From NCBI GenBank assembly GCA_964416755.1, contig CAYQFH010000045.1:1-20175 (forward strand): a stretch of 20,175 nucleotides of DNA. Direction: 5' to 3'. The position numbers were made by a program, and so were the translations under genes. Positions 7,994-14,531 of this stretch are shown piece after piece. The stretch comes from Thiopontia sp964416755. GTDB lineage: Bacteria > Pseudomonadota > Gammaproteobacteria > GCF-002020875. The notes below the pieces were generated by a model that saw only the letters and a program-made list of their open reading frames with translations, had not been told where the DNA came from and ran no database searches. How positions within the stretch are numbered: the first letter of the stretch is position 1; every line of letters begins with the position of its first letter.

Positions 7994-8608
7994 TTAATCA
8001 TCCAGTGTTGACAGGTAGGCGACGAGATCACGCAACATGGTCTCGTTCATCTCTGCAAAACTGCTATCTTCAACCTCATCCTCACCGTCGTGGATACGGA
8101 GGATCGCCTTGAAATCCTTCAACTGTTTCAGTAGATAAGCAGAGTGCTGTCCCTTCAGAGGTGGGATCTCTTTGCGGGCATTACCAGAACCATCCTTCTT
8201 ATGGCAGCGGTAGCACTCCTCTTCGGTAAAGATCTCTTTGCCTGCTGCGATGTTACCTGGTGCGTTCATGATCTGACGGCGGTGGGCCTTGGGCACATTC
8301 ATGTGCTCCAGATAGGCTGAGATATCGGCCATGTCATTTGGAGACATCATGTCGACCATACTGGTGATCAGCATCGGCATGTGTGCCTCACGACGCCCCT
8401 CTTTCAGTCGCTGCAGCTCATTCTCAATGTAGCCGCTCGGCAGGCCTGCCAGGCGAGGATAGAGATCACCGGCAACACCCTGCATGTATTGGCCATGACA
8501 GAGTGCACAACTGCGGCTCAGTTTCTTGCCATTTTCAAGGTCTGCGGCTTGCAGTGTGAACGGGAGCAGCAGGGTAGAAGCTGCGATCAGGCTCTTTTTG
8601 AGATCCAT
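7994..8608 (-). CDS. Periplasmic dihaem class I cytochrome c (c4-like)
   Basis: A 204-residue exported protein with a signal peptide (about 1-21, TLQA-AD) and two cytochrome c domains in tandem: CALCH at 34-38 and CYRCH at 132-136. The second domain carries the c4-type segment IPPLKGQHSAYLLKQLKDF. It probably shuttles electrons in the periplasm, plausibly to the cbb3 oxidase encoded nearby. I place the start at 8608 (MDLKKSL) because GGAGGAA lies two bases upstream; an in-frame ATG 15 bases earlier has no such site. The distal Met of haem 2 is uncertain: the usual M-x-x-x-A segment is replaced by SFAEMNETM. Candidates for haem 1 are the Met cluster at 77-88. Confidence 0.92.
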   Translation of the reverse strand: MDLKKSLIAASTLLLPFTLQAADLENGKKLSRSCALCHGQYMQGVAGDLYPRLAGLPSGYIENELQRLKEGRREAHMPMLITSMVDMMSPNDMADISAYLEHMNVPKAHRRQIMNAPGNIAAGKEIFTEEECYRCHKKDGSGNARKEIPPLKGQHSAYLLKQLKDFKAILRIHDGEDEVEDSSFAEMNETMLRDLVAYLSTLDD

Positions 8609-8687
8609 GGTTCCTCCAGACAAATTAATTTAGAGATGTATGTTTTGCGTTTGGTTGTTTATGATAATACGCAATTCCGTATGCTAC

Positions 8688-8693
8688 TATAAT
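8688..8693 (+). promoter_or_regulatory. Candidate -10 box for the PsiE-like gene
   Basis: An exact TATAAT lies in the 149-base divergent region between the cytochrome (-) and PsiE-like (+) genes. No good -35 is seen 16-18 bases upstream (TAATAC at best), so it may need an activator. A short ATACG/CGTAT dyad lies in the spacer. Confidence 0.4.
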
Positions 8694-8757
8694 TTCAGTT
8701 GGTGGTGATAGATAAAATCAATTGAGCGAAAAGATGAACTAGAGAGGTGATGTCAGG

Positions 8758-9210
8758 ATGGAGCAGCAGAAATTTTCCTGGATTTTAAATGCCGGAGACC
8801 ATGTGGTGGAACTGTTTCACCTGTTGGGGCTGTTTGTTGTTGGAGCTACCATTGTCTGGTCGGCAGTGGTTGAGTACATTGCGATTATTGGCAAAGGACA
8901 CGCTTCACTAGGCGATATCCTGCTGCTCTTTATCTATCTGGAGTTGGGGGCGATGGTCGGGGTCTTCTTCCGTACCCACCGGATTCCGGTTATTTTCCTG
9001 CTCTTCATCACCATCACTGCAATGACACGCTATCTGGCAATCGATATCAAGACCATGCCGATGGAGGTGATTCTGGTGATCTCCGGATCGATTCTGCTGT
9101 TGACGGTTGCGATTCTGGTACTGCGCTATAGCTCCAACCGCTTCTCATCGGAGCGGGGTGCGATCTCGGATGAGAGCGGTATCGGTAATCAGGTCAGTGG
9201 AGATGGGTAA
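8758..9210 (+). CDS. PsiE-family (phosphate-starvation-inducible E-like) membrane protein
   Basis: A 150-residue inner-membrane protein with four hydrophobic segments (about 18-38, 52-70, 75-92, 98-121). The third-quarter sequence LLLFIYLELGAMVGVFFRTHRIPVIFLL followed by ITAMTRYLAID matches the PsiE pattern I know from E. coli and related proteins; I give it in two pieces. The E. coli gene is phosphate- and cAMP-CRP-regulated and its function is still unclear. I see no Pho box here. It is monocistronic, between a divergent promoter region and a bidirectional terminator. The C-terminal 25 residues are hydrophilic and probably disordered. Confidence 0.85.
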   Translation: MEQQKFSWILNAGDHVVELFHLLGLFVVGATIVWSAVVEYIAIIGKGHASLGDILLLFIYLELGAMVGVFFRTHRIPVIFLLFITITAMTRYLAIDIKTMPMEVILVISGSILLLTVAILVLRYSSNRFSSERGAISDESGIGNQVSGDG

Positions 9211-9230
9211 TTGCTGAATAGTCGCCAAAG

Positions 9231-9269
9231 AAAAAGCCCCCTGTAGCGCAATCTACAGAGGGCTTTTTT
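9231..9269. terminator. Bidirectional terminator between the PsiE-like gene and bcp
   Basis: AAAAAGCCC and CTGTAG on the left (9231-9246) pair with CTACAG and GGGCTTTTT on the right (9253-9268), with one mismatch and a 6-base loop. The A-tract and T-tract at either end serve both convergent genes. Confidence 0.92.
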
Positions 9270-9284
9270 CTTTTTGGGTGAGAG

Positions 9285-9761
9285 TTAGCCTAGCAGCGCT
9301 TTGGTATCCTCCAGTACGGCGGCAACATGCTCTTTGACCCGTACCTTGGGATAGACCTTCAGCACCTTGCCCTTGGCATCAATGATGAAGGTGGTCCGCA
9401 CAATCCCCATATAGACCTTGCCGTAGTTCTTCTTCTCCTGCCACACTCCGAAGGTTTCACACAACTCTGCCTCCGGATCGTTGTCTGCCAGCAGGGTGAA
9501 GGGGAGTTCATGTTTGGTGATGAAATTGGTATGGGTACGGGCTGAATCCTTCGATACCCCGACAACCTCAACTCCCAGTTTGTGGAATGCTTTGATCTCA
9601 TCACGGAACTCCTGAGCCTCAGTAGTACAGCCGGGGGTGTTGTCCTTGGGGTAGAAGTAGAGGATCAGCCCCTTTTTACCAGAAAGATCTTTAAAGGTTT
9701 TCAGCTCCCCATCCTGATCTGGCTTTGAGAATTCGGGGATTTTATTTCCAGCTTCCAGCAT
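9285..9761 (-). CDS. bcp: Peroxiredoxin Q/BCP (thioredoxin-dependent thiol peroxidase)
   Basis: A 158-residue AhpC/TSA-family protein of the BCP/PrxQ class, reducing hydrogen and organic peroxides in the cytoplasm. The peroxidatic cysteine is Cys45 in YPKDNTPGCTTEAQEFRD; Thr42 and Pro43 precede it. The resolving cysteine found five residues later in E. coli BCP is absent (Gln50). Cys101 (AELCETFGVW) remains, so the protein is either 1-Cys or uses another partner. Conserved YMGIVRTTFIID follows. A GGAG ribosome binding site precedes the ATG. It is monocistronic and lies immediately downstream of the dsrA terminator. Confidence 0.95.
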   Translation of the reverse strand: MLEAGNKIPEFSKPDQDGELKTFKDLSGKKGLILYFYPKDNTPGCTTEAQEFRDEIKAFHKLGVEVVGVSKDSARTHTNFITKHELPFTLLADNDPEAELCETFGVWQEKKNYGKVYMGIVRTTFIIDAKGKVLKVYPKVRVKEHVAAVLEDTKALLG

Positions 9762-9805
9762 GATTTACTCCATAAATTGTCTGTTTGAATAAAAAGCATT
9801 GTGAC

Positions 9806-9840
9806 AAAAAAAGTGCCTCTTGGAAAACCCAAGAGGCACC
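9806..9840 (-). terminator. Rho-independent terminator of the dsrA transcript
   Basis: An 11-bp perfect stem pairs GTGCCTCTTGG (9813-9823) with CCAAGAGGCAC (9829-9839) over a 5-base loop. On the minus strand it is followed by seven T (9806-9812). It closes the dsrA unit about 195 bases after the dsrA stop and leaves no room for dsrB. The stretch 9841-10035 holds no convincing gene, only a small TGTACA-TT-TGTACA palindrome. Confidence 0.92.
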
Positions 9841-10035
9841 CCGGCATCCTAAGAGAGGAGGAGTCTTAGTCAGCCTTACGCACTCTTTCGCAGTGGATCA
9901 CCTGACTCACTCCCGTATGATCCAATAGCTTTGTTGGAAAATGGTCATGTACATTTGTACACTCACATTTTCTGTCTCGCTTTTGAACCATGCGGAAGCA
10001 ATTCAGATGATCCTTGTGGTTCGATGGGTGGTTTT

Positions 10036-11388
10036 TTATGCGCTCTTGCGCTCTTCCCATTTAGCAACCTCTTCATCCCAGCCATCCATACGCACGTAAG
10101 AGGATTGGCGTGGGCTGTCGATCATGGAAGGTTCTACCTCCAGATCCATTCCTTCGAGATAAGCAGGCAGGCCGATGCGCTCGATCATCTCACCGGAGCG
10201 CTCATGCTCCAGCGCATTCTCGGCGAAGAAGTCGACATGGTTTTCACAGATCTCGATGAACGCTTCCACACCTTCTTCGGTATCGACCTTCATGAAGGGG
10301 ACAATTACGGTACCGAAGGTATCGCCGATCTTCAGGGTGCGCTTACCGCCCATCAGAATGGTGATCCCCTTGTCATCACCCTGGGCGAGGATTGCGGCCC
10401 CGTCCTTGCCGACATATTTCTGACTCAGTGGTGCAACCACGTTGATACAGTGCATGCAGCGTACACATTGACTGTTCTCGATCTCCAGGCTGTTGTCATC
10501 GTTGACGCTCATGCACTGGCCGGGGCAGCGACTGGTGATGTTGTTGGTGACATACTTCATCCCCTTGTCCGCAACCATCGCTTTCCAGCCATCCTGATTG
10601 ATCTTGATCTCATCCCGCCAAGTGCCGATCACCGCCATATCTGCACGTTGGATTGCATTGGTGCAGTCATTGGGACAGCCGGAGAACTTCCACTTCATCT
10701 TATAGGGAAGAGCAGGGCGGTGCATGTCATCCAAAAAGTTGTTGATGGTCTCGCGCTGCAGATTGCCCTCGTCGTAGCAGGACTGCTCACAGCGTGCTGC
10801 ACCGACACAGGCGACGGAGGTACGTACTGCAGGGCCCGCACCACCCATGTCAAACTGGAAATCTTCAGCGACATCCTTGAAGGTCTCCGGGTCGTTAAAT
10901 TTGTTGAAGGCGACCTGAACACCTTCGGTATCGGCCCCCTGAAACATGATGTCACCCGATTGCCCGTGCAGTGCGATCAGACCAGTTCCGGTCTCTTCCC
11001 AGACGTCGCACATCTTGCGCAACAGAGCAGAATTGTAGTGGTTACCCCAGGGTGGCTGGATTCGGATGGTGTGGAACTCCAGTGCATCCGGGTACATGGT
11101 CTCCCCCTTGTCATCCTTCAGCTCGGAGAAGCGGGGGATCACACCACCACCATAACCGACCACACCTACGGTACCACCCTTCCAGTAGCCACGACGGTTG
11201 ATGAAAGACTGTTCCAATGTTCCGATGACACCGCGCATCATCTTGGCTTGAGCGGCATCTCCCGCCGCCAGACGCTTCAGGCCGGATACATAGCTTGGCC
11301 ATGGCCCCTTCTCCAGCTCATCCAGATTAGGGGTGGGGATGTCCAGCTCAGGGCTGACTGCATTTAGCTTGGTCTTTTCCTCAGACAT
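10036..11388 (-). CDS. dsrA: Dissimilatory sulfite reductase alpha subunit (DsrA), orphan without dsrB
   Basis: A 450-residue siroheme/4Fe-4S sulfite reductase alpha subunit of the type found in sulfur oxidisers, where Dsr works in reverse on sulfur carried by DsrC. The coupled siroheme-4Fe-4S site is C194-x5-C200 (SVACVGAARC) plus C238-x3-C242 (SGCPNDC). The inserted ferredoxin domain has C288, then C308-x2-C311-x2-C314 (CVRCMHC). N-terminal GYWKGGTVGVVGYGGGVIPRF and C-terminal PRQSSYVRMDGWDE are typical. Compared with remembered DsrA sequences it has a longer N-terminus (about 20 residues) and a longer linker (about 319-339) after the ferredoxin cysteines. AAGGAGT precedes the ATG. No dsrB, dsrC or dsrEFH lies nearby; a terminator follows and a promoter plus small ORF precede. 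A paralogue of a main dsrAB elsewhere in the genome is the simplest reading. Confidence 0.95.
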   Translation of the reverse strand: MSEEKTKLNAVSPELDIPTPNLDELEKGPWPSYVSGLKRLAAGDAAQAKMMRGVIGTLEQSFINRRGYWKGGTVGVVGYGGGVIPRFSELKDDKGETMYPDALEFHTIRIQPPWGNHYNSALLRKMCDVWEETGTGLIALHGQSGDIMFQGADTEGVQVAFNKFNDPETFKDVAEDFQFDMGGAGPAVRTSVACVGAARCEQSCYDEGNLQRETINNFLDDMHRPALPYKMKWKFSGCPNDCTNAIQRADMAVIGTWRDEIKINQDGWKAMVADKGMKYVTNNITSRCPGQCMSVNDDNSLEIENSQCVRCMHCINVVAPLSQKYVGKDGAAILAQGDDKGITILMGGKRTLKIGDTFGTVIVPFMKVDTEEGVEAFIEICENHVDFFAENALEHERSGEMIERIGLPAYLEGMDLEVEPSMIDSPRQSSYVRMDGWDEEVAKWEERKSA

Positions 11389-11424
11389 GGTGTGACTCCT
11401 TAATGGTGTAGATACACGGGCTAA

Positions 11425-11454
11425 AGCCGCAGACCTCTCCAGCAGTCTGCGGCT
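11425..11454 (-). repeat. Strong hairpin between the 60-residue ORF and dsrA
   Basis: Perfect 10-bp inverted repeat: AGCCGCAGAC (11425-11434) and GTCTGCGGCT (11445-11454), with a 10-base loop. On the minus (transcribed) strand only TTTA follows, so it is at most a weak or partial terminator. It could set the ratio of the small protein to DsrA or protect the upstream mRNA segment. Confidence 0.75.
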
Positions 11455-11468
11455 CTATGAACCGTTGG

Positions 11469-11651
11469 TTAGTTGTAACGGGGGTTATAGGAGACCCATT
11501 CTCCATCCCATTTGGTTTCCTGATTGTTCTGGTCTGTTGTGGTTACGGAGCGATCCGGATGGCAGGTGACCGAAACAACGCCATCGGTCTCTTCAGTGAT
11601 TTCCGAGCCATCTTTCATGATGGCGCCCCAAACTTTGATTGCTCTTCTCAT
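11469..11651 (-). CDS. Small 60-residue protein upstream of dsrA, function unknown
   Basis: A soluble-looking 60-residue protein starting MRRAIKVWGAIM, with no signal peptide or hydrophobic helix. It is rich in charged residues and threonine, has a single CHP at 30-32 and ends in an aromatic-rich WDGEWVSYNPRYN. I do not recognise the family. I chose the start at 11651 because AGGAG (minus strand; 11660-11664) lies at a correct distance; the longer in-frame start at 11699 has no such site. It is 80 bases upstream of dsrA on the same strand, between a strong promoter and a hairpin, so it is very likely co-transcribed with dsrA. A partner, stabiliser or substrate-side factor for the orphan DsrA is an inference from position alone. 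Confidence 0.8.
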   Translation of the reverse strand: MRRAIKVWGAIMKDGSEITEETDGVVSVTCHPDRSVTTTDQNNQETKWDGEWVSYNPRYN

Positions 11652-11720
11652 GTGCGTATCTCCTGATGATCTGTTAATTCCATAATTATTGGAGGGCAAT
11701 AACCAACCAATATAGTCAGG

Positions 11721-11749
11721 AATATATCCAAACTTTTAAAAAATGTCAA
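11721..11749 (-). promoter_or_regulatory. Near-consensus sigma-70 promoter for the small ORF-dsrA unit
   Basis: On the minus strand TTGACA (11744-11749) and TATATT (11721-11726) are separated by exactly 17 bases. An A/T-rich tract resembling an UP element lies upstream (11750-11772). The expected start is near 11713, giving a leader of about 60 bases before the 60-residue ORF. This is the best promoter in the window. Confidence 0.85.
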
Positions 11750-11783
11750 ATATCAATTTACAAAAAATTTGAGGGGGGTGAGT

Positions 11784-12014
11784 TTAGAGCCAACGCACCA
11801 GATAATAGAGCATAAACCCTTCGGAGGAGCGGGCAGGTCCCATCACGACCGCAGGGTGCTGATTCTCTACCTCAGCAGCCTTGTTGCGGGCAGCTTGTAG
11901 AGAGTCGACGATCTCTACACAGTTATCCGGAAAGCGGTTACGGCGTTGCGATGGAGTGTAGATCACCGCGAAGTGTTCATTGACGAGATCAGACATGGGG
12001 TCGAGCGTTAGCAT
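11784..12014 (-). CDS. Small conserved-looking protein upstream of the dsrA unit, function unknown
   Basis: A 76-residue soluble protein (MLTLDPMSDLVNEHF...), with an alpha/beta-like alternation: a strand (HFAVIYTP), a helix (VDSLQAARNKAAEVE), a strand (PAVVMGPA) and a hydrophobic C-terminus (FMLYYLVRWL). No recognised domain. AAGGTG on the minus strand (12020-12025) supports the start at 12014. An alternative ATG at 11996 lacks a ribosome binding site. It lies on the same strand as dsrA but is separated from it by the dsrA promoter region, and it is divergent from the REC-EAL gene. The 218-base divergent gap (12015-12232) shows no clear promoter; TTGAGCTGT occurs twice in it. Confidence 0.75.
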   Translation of the reverse strand: MLTLDPMSDLVNEHFAVIYTPSQRRNRFPDNCVEIVDSLQAARNKAAEVENQHPAVVMGPARSSEGFMLYYLVRWL

Positions 12015-12232
12015 GGAGGCACCTTAGCAGAAACCCTGAGAGTGATCCACGTTTCTGCAGTAGAGAGCCTCCAGGTTGCAGATAATAGCGGGTATCACGA
12101 TTTTCGCAGATTGAGCTGTCTGGATTGCTGTATGATCAATGTTGAGCTGTGAGAGGATCCAGGTTTGATTGTCTCAAGCTTTGAAATAACGACCATAGTA
12201 CATGAGCCAGAATAAGAGCCAAAGGGATTGAT

Positions 12233-13492
12233 TTGGGGATAACGGTTACTGACAGTGCGATCCTGATTGTAGATGACCTGCCTCCGCAGGCGCGTCTGCT
12301 GGTGCGTGTTCTGGAAGAGGCCGGGTATCTGGATTTGACGGTTGAGCATGATCCATTTGCTGCGCTTGAGCTGTTCAAACAGCGGGAGTTTGATCTGATC
12401 CTGCTTGATTACGAGATGCCGGAGATGGATGGTCTGCAGCTGATGCAGCAGATGCTGGCACATCAACAGAAAAGTCACAGCGGGGTAGGGCAGGCTGTCG
12501 ACTATCTTCCGATTATTATGGTGACGGCAGACAGTCAGGAGTCGATTCGGCTGCATGCGCTCTCCAATGGTGCCAAGGATTTCATCAGTAAGCCCTTCAA
12601 CCGCAAAGAGGTGGTGAGCCGGGTCAACAACCTGTTGGAGATCCGGCAGATGCACCAGCAGCTTCTGGAACAGAACAGGGCGCTCAATGCACAGATCGAG
12701 CAGCGGTTCACTACGGAAGAGCAGGAACGTATCGACGAGATTGAGCTGGGTATCCGAGAGCAGCAATTTTTTCTCTTGTATCAACCGCAGATTCGGGCAA
12801 ATGCCGGGGAAGAGGAGCGGCTGGAGGGCGTTGAGGCGCTGGCTCGCTGGAGGCATCCGGAGCGTGGAGTATTGCCGCCACTCGACTTTATTGATCTTGC
12901 AGAACGCTCCAATCTGATTTTTGAGTTGGGAGAGCGATTGCTGCAACAGGCGTGTAGCCAGTTTACGGCATGGTCTGAGCAGGGGCAGGCTCCACAGCAT
13001 GTCTCTGTCAATCTGTCGGCCAAACAGTTTGCTGATGGTGAGCTGGAGCAGAGGATTGATCGGGTTCTGGAGGTGTGCGGCATGCAGCCACAACACCTTT
13101 GTCTGGAGGTGACAGAATCCATTGTGATGGAGAATATCGAAGAGGCGGTCAATATCCTCAAGCGGTTGCGCAGCAGGGGGTTGCGTATCTCGGTTGATGA
13201 TTTTGGTACGGGGTACTCTTCACTCAGCTATCTCAAATATTTTCCTATCGATATGCTGAAGATTGATCGCAGTTTCGTACAGGAATTGCCGAATGATTCG
13301 GCCAGTGTTGCGATTGTTCGGGCCATACACCAGTTGACCAGAGACCTGAATGTGGAGGCTGTTGTGGAGGGGTGTGAAACCGAAGAGCAGCTATACTTCT
13401 TGCAGGGTGAGGCATTGACGCTGATCCAGGGCTTCTATTATGGGCGACCCCAAGAGGCGGGTGAAGTAACCCGAACATGGTTGCATAGATAG
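12233..13492 (+). CDS. Response regulator with REC and EAL domains (c-di-GMP phosphodiesterase)
   Basis: A 419-residue two-component output protein: receiver domain (about 8-135), a coiled-coil-like linker (about 136-172) and EAL domain (about 173-415), the RocR/PvrR layout. The receiver is intact: Asp14/Asp15, phospho-acceptor Asp59 in LLDYEMP, Lys120 in SKPF. The EAL domain keeps its catalytic set: Glu201 (VEALARW), Asn260 (NLSAKQF), Glu292/Glu295 (LEVTES), Asp322-Asp323 (VDDFGTGYSS), Lys343, Glu379 and Gln399. It should therefore hydrolyse c-di-GMP. The start is a TTG; AAAGGGA lies five bases upstream and no in-frame ATG exists. The nearby ATG at 12202 runs into a stop after nine codons. 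A cognate histidine kinase is not in the window. Confidence 0.93.
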   Translation: MGITVTDSAILIVDDLPPQARLLVRVLEEAGYLDLTVEHDPFAALELFKQREFDLILLDYEMPEMDGLQLMQQMLAHQQKSHSGVGQAVDYLPIIMVTADSQESIRLHALSNGAKDFISKPFNRKEVVSRVNNLLEIRQMHQQLLEQNRALNAQIEQRFTTEEQERIDEIELGIREQQFFLLYQPQIRANAGEEERLEGVEALARWRHPERGVLPPLDFIDLAERSNLIFELGERLLQQACSQFTAWSEQGQAPQHVSVNLSAKQFADGELEQRIDRVLEVCGMQPQHLCLEVTESIVMENIEEAVNILKRLRSRGLRISVDDFGTGYSSLSYLKYFPIDMLKIDRSFVQELPNDSASVAIVRAIHQLTRDLNVEAVVEGCETEEQLYFLQGEALTLIQGFYYGRPQEAGEVTRTWLHR

Positions 13493-13493
13493 T

Positions 13494-13868
13494 GTGAGTG
13501 GAAGAGTGAAGGCGCTGGTTATCGACGATGTGATCCCCGTATTGAGCATGCAGCGCAAGATGTTGCAGGAGGCCGGGGTGGAGGAGGTGGTCACCGCCTC
13601 TACCGGAGGAGAAGGGTTACGTTATCTGCAAACGCAGCGATTTGATCTGCTGTTGCTCGATATCCATCTGCCCGATATGAGTGGTCTGGAGGTGCTCAAG
13701 GTGATCCGTGAGCACGATAGTAAACTTTTTGTGGTGGTTGCGACAGGCTATGAAGAGCCGGAGACGGTTCAGGAGATCGTCCGGCTGGGGGCCAATCGTT
13801 ATATCGTCAAGCCGGTAAAACTTGCGGAGATCAAGTTTGTGGTGAAGCAGCTGAGTCGTCGGAACTAA
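13494..13868 (+). CDS. Stand-alone receiver-domain response regulator (CheY-like)
   Basis: A 124-residue single receiver domain with no output domain. Asp11/Asp12, phospho-acceptor Asp56 (LLLLDIHLPDMSG), Thr84 and Lys106 (IVKPVK) are all present. The GTG start lies two bases after the REC-EAL stop, and no strong ribosome binding site is visible, so translation is probably coupled. The pair suggests a phosphorelay where this receiver acts as a phosphate sink, intermediate or competitor for the same kinase. The last 38 bases overlap, tail to tail, the 3' end of the gene on the other strand. Confidence 0.93.
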   Translation: MSGRVKALVIDDVIPVLSMQRKMLQEAGVEEVVTASTGGEGLRYLQTQRFDLLLLDIHLPDMSGLEVLKVIREHDSKLFVVVATGYEEPETVQEIVRLGANRYIVKPVKLAEIKFVVKQLSRRN

Positions 13869-14529
13869 CGTTGAGTTGCTGCAGCGGTTCCAGTAGCCGA
13901 TCAATCTCTCGTGGTGGCACATATTGCAGTACTTCTTTGGTCTCTTCGGAGAGTACGAGGTCAAGGCCGATAAACGGATAGACCCAATGTTCGATCTTCT
14001 CTTTCTCGTTGCGGAAGGTGTGTGTCGGTAGTCCGAAACGTTTGTGAATTACGGCAACAGGGAGATCAGCCTTGGGTAGATAGGTGAGACTGGATATCGG
14101 GCTTTGCTCTACGGCGGTCACTCCATCACCATCCAGGGTCACCTTGCGACTGCCGTCCCCCTGAGTCGAGATGCGCGCCCCCTGTTCAATCAAGACCTGC
14201 AGCTGTCTGTTTGGCACCTTGGCCTCAACAACAATATTGGCGCGGATGCCGCCCAGAGTTACATCCTGAAAGTAGGCCTCCACCTTTGGCGTTCCTTGTT
14301 CGGGAATAAACAGCGTGATCTTCGGTGCTTTTTTCCAGTACTGCTGTGCTTCATCGACGCTACTTTCCCCCAATGTAATACCCAGTAGGTGGCTATTCCC
14401 TTCTGGAGAGACGGTCACGTTCCACGGAGTATCGAGTTGTGGATTCCGCTCCTCATCGGGCAACAGACTGGCGCCAAGAAACAGAATTGCAGTAAACAGC
14501 AGAACAGCAAGCAGGCCAGTACGTGACAT
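13831..14529 (-). CDS. Membrane-anchored periplasmic protein of unknown function
   Basis: A 232-residue protein with an N-terminal signal anchor (about 5-23, LLAVLLFTAILFLGASLL) followed by a soluble, probably periplasmic domain rich in beta-prone sequence (PWNVTVSPEGNSHLLGITLG; KVEAYFQDVTLGG). I do not recognise a family. It is the last gene of a three-gene minus-strand operon: its ATG is two bases after the stop of the four-helix protein, and GGAGGAG lies inside that gene's end. The position after a SafE/DsbD-like protein and a cbb3-linked paralogue suggests a role in oxidase or metal maturation. The 3' end overlaps the receiver gene on the opposite strand by 38 bases. Confidence 0.85.
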   Translation of the reverse strand: MSRTGLLAVLLFTAILFLGASLLPDEERNPQLDTPWNVTVSPEGNSHLLGITLGESSVDEAQQYWKKAPKITLFIPEQGTPKVEAYFQDVTLGGIRANIVVEAKVPNRQLQVLIEQGARISTQGDGSRKVTLDGDGVTAVEQSPISSLTYLPKADLPVAVIHKRFGLPTHTFRNEKEKIEHWVYPFIGLDLVLSEETKEVLQYVPPREIDRLLEPLQQLNVSSDDSAASPQT

Positions 14530-14531
14530 GG

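Noticed and set aside
9866..10060. A 64-codon minus-strand frame after dsrA, considered as a remnant of dsrB
   Set aside because: It starts inside dsrA, has no ribosome binding site and no siroheme or cluster motif (no C-x5-C or C-x3-C); composition is not protein-like.
9931..11367. A 478-codon open frame on the + strand, antisense to dsrA
   Set aside because: It lies across from dsrA, whose protein has every family motif. The antisense frame has no recognisable domain and is explained by codon bias keeping stops out of one antisense frame.
12095..13096. A 333-codon open frame on the - strand over the REC-EAL gene
   Set aside because: Shadow of an intact REC-EAL gene with full catalytic residues.
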